41,915 bases of DNA from Lachnospiraceae bacterium. GTDB taxonomy: Bacteria; Bacillota; Clostridia; Lachnospirales; Lachnospiraceae. This document shows positions 1 through 8,694 of this stretch, piece after piece. Location of the stretch: positions 1-41,915 of the forward strand of contig JAFZQY010000096.1 in NCBI GenBank assembly GCA_017620155.1, in the 5' to 3' direction. The notes below the pieces were generated by a model. That model was not told the DNA's origin, did not search any database, and worked only from the letters and a program-made list of their open reading frames with translations. Numbering within the stretch: position 1 is the first letter of the stretch; every line of letters starts with the position of its first letter. Both the position numbers and the translations under genes were made by a program.

Positions 1-1154
1 ATGAGTATATTCTTTTTCTCATCGATCTTTACTCCGAGCACCTCATGAAGGATGTTCTCGGATATGGATGATGATGCGGCCAGAAGCTGTGAATCGCAGG
101 TGGACATCGTACAAGCCAGGATTCCCGCGAGGATGATACCTGCCAGAAGAGCGGGAAGCGCTCCGTACTCAGCGAGTTTCTGTGAGATCACGATGACTGC
201 TCTCTCCGAATCCTCAAGTTCTCCTATGACACCGTAGTTAGCCATCGCTCTGGCCATGATTCCGATGAAGATCGCTACGCCCATCGCGATGAATACCCAA
301 ACGGTTGCAACGCGTCTGGAGAGCTTGATCTTCTCTGGCTTCTCGATAGCCATGAAACGAAGAAGGATGTGGGGCATACCGAAGTATCCGAGTCCCCATG
401 CCATCGTTGATACTATGGTTATGATGCCGCCGTAACTTGTTGAAGCTCCGGTAGCGTAGTCATTGGTATTGAATATACTGATGTATCCGTCAAGAGATCC
501 CGCAAATGTGTTAACGGCGTTGAAGCCTCCGCACTGCGATACTCCGAAGCATACGACAGCGATCAGTGCTATGGTCATGACTATCGACTGAACGAAGTCG
601 GTCGTCGAAGCCGCCATGAATCCGCCCATTGCGGTATATGCGATGATGATGATCGCAGATATGATCATGGCTACCACATAATCGATTCCGAACAGCGATG
701 AGAACAGCTTACCGCATGCGGCAAATCCCGATGCAGTATAAGGCACGAAGAATACTACGATGACCACGGCCGATATTCCCATAAGGATATGGGTCTTGTC
801 CTTGAATCTTTTTTCAAAGAAATCCGGTACCGTATCGGCATCTATGATCTCAGTGTAGAATCTGAGTCTCTTGGCCTCTAACAGCCAGTTGAGATATGTA
901 CCGATGCCAAGACCTATCGCAGTCCAGAATGCATCACACATTCCCGAAAGATATGCTACTCCCGGAAGTCCCATGAGTAGCCAGGAAGACATGTCCGAAG
1001 CCTCCGCACTCATGGCGGTTACATACGGACCGAGCTTACGTCCGCCCAGATAATAATCCTCTACAGTGTTATTATCCTTGGCAAATTTCGCACCCAGGAT
1101 AATCAGCACGCCGAGATACAGAGCGATCGCGATCATGATGTAGATGGTTGACAT
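1..1154 (-). CDS. putP: Sodium/proline-type symporter, 3' part cut by the window edge
   Basis: This inner-membrane sodium:solute symporter most resembles PutP, which takes up proline with Na+. I translated it by hand from ATG at 1154, preceded by GAGGAG. About 384 codons are visible; the family is usually near 500 residues, so the C-terminal part lies outside the window. The segment SAEASDMSSWLLMGLPG (about residues 49-65) matches the PutP sodium/substrate motif, with the key Asp at 54. Many hydrophobic helices follow, with TAMGGFMAASTTDFVQ further on. It lies 19 nt downstream of the glycosyltransferase gene and may share its transcript. Family assignment is secure; proline as the substrate is inferred from motif similarity. 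Confidence 0.88.
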   Translation of the reverse strand, partial: MSTIYIMIAIALYLGVLIILGAKFAKDNNTVEDYYLGGRKLGPYVTAMSAEASDMSSWLLMGLPGVAYLSGMCDAFWTAIGLGIGTYLNWLLEAKRLRFYTEIIDADTVPDFFEKRFKDKTHILMGISAVVIVVFFVPYTASGFAACGKLFSSLFGIDYVVAMIISAIIIIAYTAMGGFMAASTTDFVQSIVMTIALIAVVCFGVSQCGGFNAVNTFAGSLDGYISIFNTNDYATGASTSYGGIITIVSTMAWGLGYFGMPHILLRFMAIEKPEKIKLSRRVATVWVFIAMGVAIFIGIMARAMANYGVIGELEDSERAVIVISQKLAEYGALPALLAGIILAGILACTMSTCDSQLLAASSSISENILHEVLGVKIDEKKNIL

Positions 1155-1173
1155 AACTTTACTCCTCTTCTCT

Positions 1174-2202
1174 TTACTTTATATGTATCCTTCTGAGCAC
1201 GCTCATTACGATCCGGCCCAGATAATACCTGTAGTATATGGCCTTTGAGCGCAGTTTTTGAATTGAGAGTTTAAGGCCTTCGGGTTTGACCCCGACACTT
1301 TTGTATGTTAATGAAGAAACCTTGTATCTGTCAAGTTCTTCACGGCATTCTTCCGCGCTGAAAAGCTTTCCCTTCTTATCCTGATAGGTCAGAAAACTGT
1401 AGATGTTCTGCTCCGAAGCCCAGTATCCGTCGGATACGTTATACCGCGCCCAGTACTTGGGAGCGATCGCGCATTTAAGCTCCGTACTCGTCATTGCGGG
1501 AAATACCGCAAAAGAGGAATTGGACAGAAGAAGGTATCTCGCATTTTTTATGATGGCATAGTCACGCCCGATATCATTGGTGATCGCGTCGATCTCGGGA
1601 AGAACCTTATGAGCGTTCTCCACCTCATCGGTTATGATCAGGAAGCGCATGTCCGGGTTGATCTTCCGCATGTTCTTAATGCCGTTCAGCCAGTACTTAC
1701 GCCCCAGGAAAAGCGAAGGCTCGTTGCGGTAATCTCCGCACCTCATATGTATGATGCATAGATCGTCGGCAGTATATTCATGGGTGTCATATTCCGGTTT
1801 TACTTTGAGCCATCCGGGGATCTCATCCATATATTTGGAAAAGTAGCTCTCGGCCTGAAGGTTGCCGTAAAGGAGCGTATCGTCTTCCACTTCATGTATG
1901 GACTCATCTGCCGCGCTTATATATATGCCGTGCTCCAAGTCATGCGCCGATGTTCCCAGATAGATCCTATCATCTGCATCATCGAAGCGCTTCATCTTCC
2001 CGGCGGCTTCATCGGTGATCTCTTCTCCGAGATCGATATCCATGAAATACATTCCGCTGTCGTCATGAATATTATGGACAAAAAACTCTCTTCCCGCCGT
2101 TCCGAATTTAGCTCCGCGTTCTGCGGCGATCGCGCGCGCAGTCACATAGCAGAACAGCTGATTGCCCAGGCCCTGCCCTTTATCAAGTTTGGTTCCTATC
2201 AT
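1174..2202 (-). CDS. GT11-like (alpha-1,2-fucosyltransferase family) glycosyltransferase
   Basis: This is a probable glycosyltransferase of family GT11, which moves fucose or a related sugar from a nucleotide donor to a surface glycan. The N-terminus carries GLGNQLF (residues 11-17), the family's donor-side signature, and the central HMRCGDY (152-158) corresponds to the usual HxRxGDY motif. QAESYF (about 117-122) and SNSSFA (about 227-232) also fit. The length of 342 residues is somewhat above the usual 290-310, with a basic C-terminal tail that may bind membrane. An AAGG ribosome binding site precedes the start. It sits between a GH27 glycosidase and a symporter. Fold family is likely; donor and acceptor are unknown. 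Confidence 0.75.
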   Translation of the reverse strand: MIGTKLDKGQGLGNQLFCYVTARAIAAERGAKFGTAGREFFVHNIHDDSGMYFMDIDLGEEITDEAAGKMKRFDDADDRIYLGTSAHDLEHGIYISAADESIHEVEDDTLLYGNLQAESYFSKYMDEIPGWLKVKPEYDTHEYTADDLCIIHMRCGDYRNEPSLFLGRKYWLNGIKNMRKINPDMRFLIITDEVENAHKVLPEIDAITNDIGRDYAIIKNARYLLLSNSSFAVFPAMTSTELKCAIAPKYWARYNVSDGYWASEQNIYSFLTYQDKKGKLFSAEECREELDRYKVSSLTYKSVGVKPEGLKLSIQKLRSKAIYYRYYLGRIVMSVLRRIHIK

Positions 2203-2229
2203 ATTCTAACCTTATCTAAAAAAGTAATC

Positions 2230-3519
2230 TTAAAAAACTGATCTTATACAGAAGGCACGGGCGCCGTGACTCTGGATCCTGACCTTTATCTCTTTATCGA
2301 AATTACATTCAAAGCGGGACATGATATCCTCTCCCGAAACAGGGCCGGTAAGCTCAAGTTCCGAAAGATCAACGGCTATCTCCGCATCGGGACCGTCTGA
2401 ATTAAACACTGCTACGTACTGACCATCATATCCGCCTTTGTCAGAGGCTTTCATCGCAGTCCAGAGGATTACCTCATTATCACCGATCTTTTTCCTGAAT
2501 ACCTGATGTGCGTGCCTCGAGCACGCGTGCATCTCCATGAGTCCCGGATTGGTGAGGAGAGCAAGCGTATTATTGTCGTTCTTGGTAAGCTCTCCTCCCG
2601 CCATCAGGGGCGATCTCATGATGCACCAGAGAACCATCATCGTCTCCTGCTCGGGGATCGTAAATGCCGTGGTATAGTCGGGATCGTAGACCTGACGGAT
2701 CGCGCCGACGGGAAGCATGTCCGCATCGGGATAGTGATTATGACCTGTATGTATGCTCCATTTCTCCGCTCTTTCGAACATCGCATAGAGAAGCTTCCAG
2801 TCATCCCAGAAGTCATCGGTTATGCGCCACATATTGGATACGGCCTTGTACAGTTCGGATTTCTCCAGAAGAGCCGGTCCGGGAGAAAGAGAAAGTACCA
2901 TGTCCCTGCCGCAGCCGCGTAGTGCCTCGGAGAGCATCACAAGTTCTTCCTCTTCATGAGGGAGTTCTCTGCAGATGTCATCACACTTGACGAAGTCAAC
3001 ATCCCATGATGCATACAGGGCAAATATCGAATCATAGTACTGTCTTGCGCCCTTTTTCGTGGGATCGACTCCGTAGTTATCCGTATTCCATGCGCATATC
3101 GAAGCGGTCTTCGCGATATCGCGGGCCCTGATGCCTTCAGTACCGTATACGGGCAGATTACGCGTAACAGCCTGTCTCGGGATTCCGCGCATGATGTGGA
3201 TACCGAACTTAAGTCCGAGCGAATGCACATAATCGGCAAGCGGCTTAAATCCCGCTCCGCCTGCTGCCGAGGGGAATCTGTTCTCGGCGGGCATCAGGCG
3301 TCCGTACTCATCCATGCACACATCCGCAAAAGGATGATACTCATTGTTCACGCTGCCGGGCTCATACCACTGTATGTCCACGACCACATATTCGTAGCCC
3401 GCTTCCTTCATATTCTCTGCCATGTATTCGGCGTTCTTGCGGACTGTATCCTCCGTCACGGCCGCACCGTAACAGTCCCAGCTGTTCCACCCCCTGGGGG
3501 CATTTTTCAGGTTAAGCAT
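2230..3519 (-). CDS. Glycoside hydrolase family 27 (alpha-galactosidase-like)
   Basis: This retaining glycosidase of the alpha-galactosidase / alpha-N-acetylgalactosaminidase family has a TIM barrel opening with APRGWNSWDCYG near the N-terminus. The nucleophile is probably Asp180 in DFVKCDD, equivalent to the KYDN motif of the family. The acid/base is probably Asp236 in WRITDDFW, and YPDADML (263-269) matches the conserved DPDML strand. No signal peptide is visible, so it probably acts on imported oligosaccharides in the cytoplasm. A GGAGAATAT ribosome binding site precedes ATG. At 429 residues it is normal for a catalytic domain plus a short beta domain. The exact sugar cannot be told; arabinopyranosidase activity is also known in GH27. 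Confidence 0.88.
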   Translation of the reverse strand: MLNLKNAPRGWNSWDCYGAAVTEDTVRKNAEYMAENMKEAGYEYVVVDIQWYEPGSVNNEYHPFADVCMDEYGRLMPAENRFPSAAGGAGFKPLADYVHSLGLKFGIHIMRGIPRQAVTRNLPVYGTEGIRARDIAKTASICAWNTDNYGVDPTKKGARQYYDSIFALYASWDVDFVKCDDICRELPHEEEELVMLSEALRGCGRDMVLSLSPGPALLEKSELYKAVSNMWRITDDFWDDWKLLYAMFERAEKWSIHTGHNHYPDADMLPVGAIRQVYDPDYTTAFTIPEQETMMVLWCIMRSPLMAGGELTKNDNNTLALLTNPGLMEMHACSRHAHQVFRKKIGDNEVILWTAMKASDKGGYDGQYVAVFNSDGPDAEIAVDLSELELTGPVSGEDIMSRFECNFDKEIKVRIQSHGARAFCIRSVF

Positions 3520-3540
3520 ATATTCTCCTTTTCCGCGTGT

Positions 3541-3762
3541 TTACTTACGATCGCATGAAGTTTCCGGCGCATCGAAGCAGTCTCCCTTGGCGTAGGGACT
3601 TCCGATGTCGCACCTTCCGTGATGATATGCAAAAGTGAAGGATTCCGCTTCGAGCACGGGATCCACCTTGAGTTTCAGACGGCCTATATCACTGGCTCCG
3701 AACCCGTCCAGGAGATTGACCACATTCTCTATATCAGCTTCCGTATATTCGGGTTTACTCAT
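3541..3762 (-). CDS. Small protein of unknown function, coupled to the histidine kinase gene
   Basis: This is a 73-residue protein that I do not recognise. I chose the ATG at 3762 over an in-frame upstream one at 3822, because the sequence from MSKPEY onward looks like a soluble protein while the extension lies inside the kinase gene. The start overlaps the last 8 nt of the kinase, so translation is probably coupled. The first half is acidic and probably helical (EADIENVVNLLDGFG). The second half has GRCDIGSPY and three cysteines, with a polar tail ending in CDRK. No membrane segment is visible. The overlap suggests it works with the kinase, but this is inference. Confidence 0.6.
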   Translation of the reverse strand: MSKPEYTEADIENVVNLLDGFGASDIGRLKLKVDPVLEAESFTFAYHHGRCDIGSPYAKGDCFDAPETSCDRK

Positions 3763-5683
3763 CTTCAAACACCACCTTTTCTTCGGGGAGATACCTGATG
3801 ATGGTACTCTCCAGATTCTCACTCTCTATGGGCTTGGTCAGATAATCATCAAAGCCCTCGGCTATATAACGCTCTTTCGCTCCGGACACGGCATCCGCGG
3901 TCAGGCAGATCACGGTCGTGTCGGTATTGGCTCCGCCATGCTGGGTCCTGATCACGTTCAGGGCCTGGGTTCCGTCCATGTGCGGCATGCGCTGATCCAT
4001 GAATATGATGTCGTATTTCTTATCCATGGTCATGACGATGGCCTCTTTGGCACTCCTTGCTGTGTCTATATTCATTTCGGTAGTCTTTAAGAGCTGCTTA
4101 AATACCATCAGATTGATCTGGGTATCATCAACGACCAGTACCTGTGCATCTGGTGCGGTAAATTTCTGTCTGTACTTGGCACTGTCTGCCACGCTGGCTT
4201 CGAACCGCTTCCTGAAATCGCCCACGGGTTCATTCGATACGATCTTCTGCGGGAGAGTCACTGTAAAAGTGGAGCCCTGTCCGTAGACGCTCTCAACCGC
4301 GATCTCACCGTGCATCAGTTCCACCAGGTCATGCGTTATGGCGAGCCCCAAGCCGGTTCCTTCGATGGATCTGTTCTGCTGCATGTCCACTCGGGTGAAA
4401 TGCTCAAACAGCTTATCCATGTCCTCTTCTCTGATACCGATACCGGTATCGCTCACCGCCATCTTGAAATTGCAGATATCTCCTTCAACGGTGCCTTCAA
4501 CGGTAAGGCTTATCTCGCCTGTTTCCGTATACTTGACCGAGTTGGTCAGCAGGTTGACCAGTGTCTGTCTGATCCTTACTTCATCGCCGTGCAGGCCGTC
4601 GGGCAGGTTCTCGTCCACATATATGTTGAAATCCAGGCCCTTCTTCTGAGCCCTTATATCGATCATGGTAGATACATCATTCAGAACCGAGCTGAGCTTA
4701 TAGTCAGCCTCCACGATCTCAAGCTTACCTGCTTCTATCTTGGAGAAGTCGAGGATATCATTGATGATCGTCAGCAGGTTTTTGCCTGACGAGTCGACAT
4801 TCGCAGCGTATTGTCTGATCCGGTCATCGTCACTCTCCCTGAGGATCATCTCGTTCATGCCGAGTACTGCATTGATGGGAGTACGGATCTCATGACTCAT
4901 GTTTGCGAGGAAGTCGGATTTGGACCTATTGGCTCTGTCAGCGGCTTCTCTAGCCTCCTCGAGTTCCTTGATCGTTTCGGTCAGTTTGCGATAGTCGGGA
5001 GTCTCAACTCCGAAATAAAACAGGAACAGGCCCAGAACGGCGCCGGCATAATTGAACAGGATGCCGCTTTTGTTGACCAGTTCGAGCAGAATACCGGCTA
5101 TCGTCACTAAGTAAGCGGCCAGTCCTGTATAAAGCGCACGCCTGTTCAGAGTATCGCGGTATATAACAACATAGAAAGCGGAAAGGAACAGGAAGTAGAG
5201 TTCCGGAACGAATCCAAGGAGCACCCTGATCCATGTCGGAGCATATAACAGATTCGCTGCGTCGAAGTTCGAAGCCCTGTACAGGAAATAGCCGATGGCG
5301 AGTGCCGTAAGAACCATTACCATGATCCGGTTCACATATCTGATCACCTTGTTGGCCGTGGTATCTTCCACTCCGAGGAATGTCTCTATGTATTGTTCGA
5401 AATAATAGGTAAGATACACATTGCAGAGCCAGGGAAACAATCTGACCAGAAGCATGAACCGGTCCGGAAGAACATTGATCTCTGTGTTTCTTATGAAATA
5501 GCAGATGCAGGATATCAGATTACCGATCAGGACAACAAATGCCACCGTAGTAAATCTGCTGTTCTTGTTTCTTGCCTCGGGGTCAAGCGCCAGAAGCATG
5601 ATACAGAGCACCAGATTAAACACAAATGCTGTGATGGATGTGAGTTCAAGATGTAATACTTCAGAAAATACAGGTACGGTCAT
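3755..5683 (-). CDS. Membrane hybrid sensor histidine kinase with receiver domain
   Basis: This hybrid histidine kinase has about six to seven hydrophobic helices in residues 10-230, then a short coiled coil (235-255). The HisKA domain has the phosphoacceptor His264 in MSHEIRTP. The HATPase domain has an N box (NLLTNSVKYT, about 377-386), DTGIG (411-415) and GTGLGL (442-447). The C-terminal receiver domain has the acidic pair 519-520, phosphoacceptor Asp563 in IIFMDQRMP and Lys617 in YLTKP. There is no DNA-binding output domain, so a separate partner or phosphorelay is needed; none is visible nearby. The N-terminal domain lacks a named sensor motif. A GGGAGG sits about 12 nt before the start, a rather long spacing. 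A 73-residue gene overlaps its 3' end. Confidence 0.93.
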   Translation of the reverse strand: MTVPVFSEVLHLELTSITAFVFNLVLCIMLLALDPEARNKNSRFTTVAFVVLIGNLISCICYFIRNTEINVLPDRFMLLVRLFPWLCNVYLTYYFEQYIETFLGVEDTTANKVIRYVNRIMVMVLTALAIGYFLYRASNFDAANLLYAPTWIRVLLGFVPELYFLFLSAFYVVIYRDTLNRRALYTGLAAYLVTIAGILLELVNKSGILFNYAGAVLGLFLFYFGVETPDYRKLTETIKELEEAREAADRANRSKSDFLANMSHEIRTPINAVLGMNEMILRESDDDRIRQYAANVDSSGKNLLTIINDILDFSKIEAGKLEIVEADYKLSSVLNDVSTMIDIRAQKKGLDFNIYVDENLPDGLHGDEVRIRQTLVNLLTNSVKYTETGEISLTVEGTVEGDICNFKMAVSDTGIGIREEDMDKLFEHFTRVDMQQNRSIEGTGLGLAITHDLVELMHGEIAVESVYGQGSTFTVTLPQKIVSNEPVGDFRKRFEASVADSAKYRQKFTAPDAQVLVVDDTQINLMVFKQLLKTTEMNIDTARSAKEAIVMTMDKKYDIIFMDQRMPHMDGTQALNVIRTQHGGANTDTTVICLTADAVSGAKERYIAEGFDDYLTKPIESENLESTIIRYLPEEKVVFEDE

Positions 5684-5764
5684 AATACAAGGCAGCCTCC
5701 CAAGCCTTTTTTGCCTTACCTTATAATATGCCCTATTTTGCCGAGAAAGTACAGAAGCACTTCC

Positions 5765-6199
5765 TTATTTACCGTTCTTTTTACTCATCTGCTTGATCAT
5801 GTTTGCCATTTCCATGAAATGCTCCGCCTTCAAAAGCGCCATCCCCTGATTATCGTCACCTAAAACCACCAGACTGTCACCGGGTGATATATCAAACATT
5901 TTCCTGGCCTTAGCAGGGATCACTATCTGCCCTTTATCGCCCACATTGACTACGCCGAAAAGATGCTTTCCCTTCGGAGCCATGCCGAGTCCCAGATTAT
6001 CTTCGGGCTCGTGGTTTGCAAGTTCATCCAGAGAAACATCCAGAGCCTCCGCAAGCAGCTTGCTTTTCTCAAGGTCAGGCAGCGAATCGCCCGATTCCCA
6101 TTTGGCTATGGCCTGCCTGCTGACACCGACTTTTTCCGCCAGATCTTCCTGAGTCATGCCCAGAAGTTTCCGCATCTGAACCAGATTTTCATTGAACAT
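5765..6199 (-). CDS. XRE-family regulator with C-terminal AbrB/SpoVT domain
   Basis: This 144-residue DNA-binding protein has an N-terminal Cro/C1 helix-turn-helix (about residues 5-58; MTQEDLAEKVGVSRQAIAKW is the core). A swapped-hairpin AbrB-like domain follows at about 82-125, with GDKGQIVIPAKARKMF as its signature. The combination of two DNA-binding folds is found in Firmicutes transition-type regulators. The ATG overlaps the last 11 nt of the upstream acyltransferase gene, and AGAGG inside that gene serves as ribosome binding site, so the two are co-translated. It may control its own operon; direct repeats in front of the acyltransferase gene are a candidate site. Target genes are unknown. 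Confidence 0.9.
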   Translation of the reverse strand: MFNENLVQMRKLLGMTQEDLAEKVGVSRQAIAKWESGDSLPDLEKSKLLAEALDVSLDELANHEPEDNLGLGMAPKGKHLFGVVNVGDKGQIVIPAKARKMFDISPGDSLVVLGDDNQGMALLKAEHFMEMANMIKQMSKKNGK

Positions 6200-7289
6200 C
6201 CGTCAACCTCTTTTCTTTCTTGATACCAAGAACCGCCCATCTGAAAAACGGTATCCGTGAAATGATCTCGTAGAGTATGTATCCTGCAGCAAAGCCTGCG
6301 ATAAGACTTAATATATATACCGGTACCGGGGGCAAAAGACCGGGTTTGGCAATCCAAAGCCCCACTGCGGATATTCCCAGATAATGGAAAATATAAAGGC
6401 CCCAGCTATGAGCGCTCATCCATGAAGTAAAGCCGTTCGAAAAATCCAGGAATCTTGCCCCGAATCCGATGACGGTAAGCGACATGAACCATGCAAATGA
6501 TGTAAAAAGAATCGTTCTGTTTACCGGCGCATCCGCATAAACCTGTCCGAAATAGACTATGCAGAAGGCCGTTCCGAGTCCTGCCGACAGAATAGCCATA
6601 AGCGGAAGCCACTTTTTCAGCACCTCGATCACTTCGTCATGTGAGAAGACAAAATATCCGAGCAAAAATCCCGCCATATAGAATCCGAATCTGTATACAC
6701 AGATGATCGGTGTGTTTAATACCTGCGCAGCCAGGTGGACCGGTATGACCATAAGTATCAATGCTACGATGTTTGTCTTTGCTCCAAGCCCCCACAGCCT
6801 GTTTTTCTCAATCTTCCTGATGGGGATCAACAGGACGGAGAACACCCACAGAAGCTGTATGTACCACAGGACGCCCGTGCCTGATAAGACCATGATGAGA
6901 AATTTCACGACAACAGGAGTATCCGGCATCGTGCTAAACGCATCCCCGATGGACATGTTGATGTACCCTTGAATGAACTGGAATGCAAAAAGTCCGATAG
7001 TCGAGGGGATCAGCAGCCTTCTCGTTCTGCTTGAGATAAACTCCTTGTCAGTATGGCTGTCCAGATACAGCTTGGAACTGATACCGGAGACTATAAACAG
7101 GACAAGCATGAACCAGGGATAGACGATGTACTGATAAAGATCGACATACTGTACTTCCAGGTCTGTGATCCTGCCGACCACTCCGGAAATCCCTTCTGCG
7201 TTATACATGTAAAATACATGGTAAATGACCACCAGCACTACGGTGATCCACCGGATGTTATCCAGATAATGCTTTCTGGTATTATTCAT
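6189..7289 (-). CDS. Acyltransferase-3 family integral membrane protein
   Basis: This polytopic membrane protein belongs to the acyltransferase 3 / OafA-like family, whose members O-acetylate or O-acylate cell-surface sugars. I start it at ATG 7289, where AAAGGTGG lies 7 nt upstream, rather than the longer in-frame start at 7373. This gives 366 residues. The N-terminal LDNIRWITVVLVVIYHVFYM carries the family's early catalytic-type His in the first helix. About ten hydrophobic helices follow. The gene overlaps the regulator downstream of it. The substrate cannot be told; surface polysaccharide or peptidoglycan are the usual targets. Confidence 0.85.
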   Translation of the reverse strand: MNNTRKHYLDNIRWITVVLVVIYHVFYMYNAEGISGVVGRITDLEVQYVDLYQYIVYPWFMLVLFIVSGISSKLYLDSHTDKEFISSRTRRLLIPSTIGLFAFQFIQGYINMSIGDAFSTMPDTPVVVKFLIMVLSGTGVLWYIQLLWVFSVLLIPIRKIEKNRLWGLGAKTNIVALILMVIPVHLAAQVLNTPIICVYRFGFYMAGFLLGYFVFSHDEVIEVLKKWLPLMAILSAGLGTAFCIVYFGQVYADAPVNRTILFTSFAWFMSLTVIGFGARFLDFSNGFTSWMSAHSWGLYIFHYLGISAVGLWIAKPGLLPPVPVYILSLIAGFAAGYILYEIISRIPFFRWAVLGIKKEKRLTDVQ

Positions 7290-7292
7290 ATT

Positions 7293-7336
7293 TATACCAC
7301 CTTTCTGTAATATACCACATTTGCAACTTTCTGTAA
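7293..7336 (-). promoter_or_regulatory. Direct-repeat block upstream of the acyltransferase gene
   Basis: On the plus strand TATACCAC (7293-7300) followed by CTTTCTGTAA (7301-7310) is repeated as TATACCAC (7311-7318), eight other bases, then CTTTCTGTAA (7327-7336). On the minus strand this covers the ribosome binding site and a possible TATATT -10 box. The repeat may be an operator, perhaps for the XRE-AbrB regulator of the same transcript; that link is inference. Confidence 0.4.
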
Positions 7337-7460
7337 CATCAGTGTAGTCTTGTGCAGAAAGGCAGTCCACCAAGTAAACCTTACATTTTGGTGTGCATTA
7401 TGTTATTTTTCGTGGCAAAGAGCAGAGGCGGCCTCTTCCGGAAGCCTGAACGATCCGTAT

Positions 7461-7470
7461 ATGCTACAAT
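7461..7470 (+). promoter_or_regulatory. Candidate extended -10 promoter for the CPBP gene
   Basis: TGCTACAAT (7462-7470) resembles an extended -10 element, TGnTATAAT, with one mismatch. It lies about 55 nt before the ATG at 7525. No good -35 box is found at 17 nt, which fits an extended -10 promoter. It sits in the divergent gap with the acyltransferase gene. Confidence 0.4.
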
Positions 7471-7524
7471 AACAATATCCCGATCATATGATCAGGCGCA
7501 GTTTTCACTTATAAGGAGAGCGTA

Positions 7525-8247
7525 ATGGCTTCAGAAGAAAAAAGAACTAAAATAATCGATCCGGATTTTCCGTTCTATAAAGAGAATCCCAAACTTGAAC
7601 TCTGGGGGATACTGCTTTTGGCAGCGGCAGTTATCTGGACATCGATATCCGTATTTGCGGAAATAAATTATCCGGGCTATTCCGGGCCGATCATATTCTG
7701 CGCTATACCGCTTGCCGCTTTTTTGATCGCAGCACGCGGGAGGATGTCCCTGATTGTCAAAAAGTTCAAGGCAATGGACTTTGTGCGTATCTTCGTAACA
7801 CTGATCCTTCAGTATGTATTTGCAATAGGGATCACTGTCGTGCGTAAGATGTATTTTAATGCGGCCCCTACAGCCAATTCCATCTTGGATGCCGACATGA
7901 ACGGCACTTTCTGGGGCCTGATATTGATCCAGCTCTTCGGCGAAGAAATGTATAAACTGCTGACCTTCCTGTTAGCGCTGATACTGATGTACAGGCTGAC
8001 AAAGAACCGTACGCTGTCCGTTGTTGTAGCCACAGTGATCATGCTTCTTGTCTTCGCCCTCATTCACGCTTCATCATATGATTTTAACTGGATCCAGATC
8101 CTGATAAACCAGGGGCTTGCCACATTCTTCTGCTTTTATAACTATGCAAAATCAAAGAACATTCTGACTTCATACATACAGCATGTTCTCTTAGATGCTA
8201 TTCCCTTTTTAATGGCGATGGCCGGCCTGTTCGACAATATCATGTAA
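7525..8247 (+). CDS. CPBP-family intramembrane protein (putative protease)
   Basis: This 240-residue membrane protein resembles the CPBP / Abi family of intramembrane glutamic proteases (CAAX-protease and bacteriocin-immunity relatives). The paired glutamates are at 140-141 in FGEEMYK. The usual EExxxR is EExxxK here, so the conserved Arg is replaced by Lys. A second motif has His181 in ALIHASS and a third has HVLLD (220-224). Six or so hydrophobic helices are visible. AAGGAGAG precedes ATG. It is transcribed alone, opposite to its neighbours, and ends at a hairpin terminator. The substitution leaves protease activity open. Confidence 0.72.
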   Translation: MASEEKRTKIIDPDFPFYKENPKLELWGILLLAAAVIWTSISVFAEINYPGYSGPIIFCAIPLAAFLIAARGRMSLIVKKFKAMDFVRIFVTLILQYVFAIGITVVRKMYFNAAPTANSILDADMNGTFWGLILIQLFGEEMYKLLTFLLALILMYRLTKNRTLSVVVATVIMLLVFALIHASSYDFNWIQILINQGLATFFCFYNYAKSKNILTSYIQHVLLDAIPFLMAMAGLFDNIM

Positions 8248-8272
8248 AACGGCAATGGCCGGAATGCTCGAC

Positions 8273-8308
8273 AAAAAAGGAGTCGCATAGCAGCGGCTCC
8301 TTTTCTTT
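8273..8308. terminator. Bidirectional intrinsic terminator between convergent genes
   Basis: The arms GGAGTCGC (8279-8286) and GCGGCTCC (8293-8300), with one G-T pair, enclose the six-base loop ATAGCA. The stem is extended by AAAA before and TTTT after, so it can end both the CPBP transcript (plus) and the VOC transcript (minus), whose stop codon overlaps its right edge. Confidence 0.8.
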
Positions 8309-8690
8309 ACTCAGTCAGTTCTATCTGGTTTCCTTCAAAAACTATCACACAGCTCTCGTAGTATCCGTCACCCGTGGTCCTGGGGCCGCTGACTACTTCG
8401 AAGCCGTCTTCTTTTAACCGGGCGGTCATTTCATCGACCTTTTCCTTACTCCCCAATGAAAAAGCGATGTGAGCATAGCCCGTGCGATTTGGGTGTTTTT
8501 CCGGATCCTCCAACTCAGGCTTATTCATCAGTTCGAGTCTTGCTCCGTCATCAAAGGAAATGAAATACGATCTGAATCCGGTATCTTTGTTATGATATCC
8601 GTCATTGGATCTGCCTCCGAGATACTTTACGAAAAAGTCCCTCGCAGCCTCCAGGTCGTTCACATACATTGCAATATGTTCTATTTTCAT
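8307..8690 (-). CDS. VOC (glyoxalase/bleomycin-resistance) family protein
   Basis: This 127-residue protein has the vicinal-oxygen-chelate fold of two beta-alpha-beta-beta-beta units. [20 protein letters not shown] opens the first, YAHIAFSLG the second, and IELTE closes the domain with the usual metal-ligand Glu. His5, a Glu in RLELMNK, His in YAHIAF and the final Glu could form the metal site. Substrate is unknown; members include glyoxalases, epimerases and resistance proteins. GGGTGAGA precedes ATG, and the gene begins 4 nt after the MFS gene, so the two are almost certainly co-transcribed. Confidence 0.88.
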   Translation of the reverse strand: MKIEHIAMYVNDLEAARDFFVKYLGGRSNDGYHNKDTGFRSYFISFDDGARLELMNKPELEDPEKHPNRTGYAHIAFSLGSKEKVDEMTARLKEDGFEVVSGPRTTGDGYYESCVIVFEGNQIELTE

Positions 8691-8694
8691 TCTC

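Noticed and set aside
1780-2241. Plus-strand open frame of 153 residues
   Set aside because: It is antisense to the GT11-like gene and lacks a recognisable domain.
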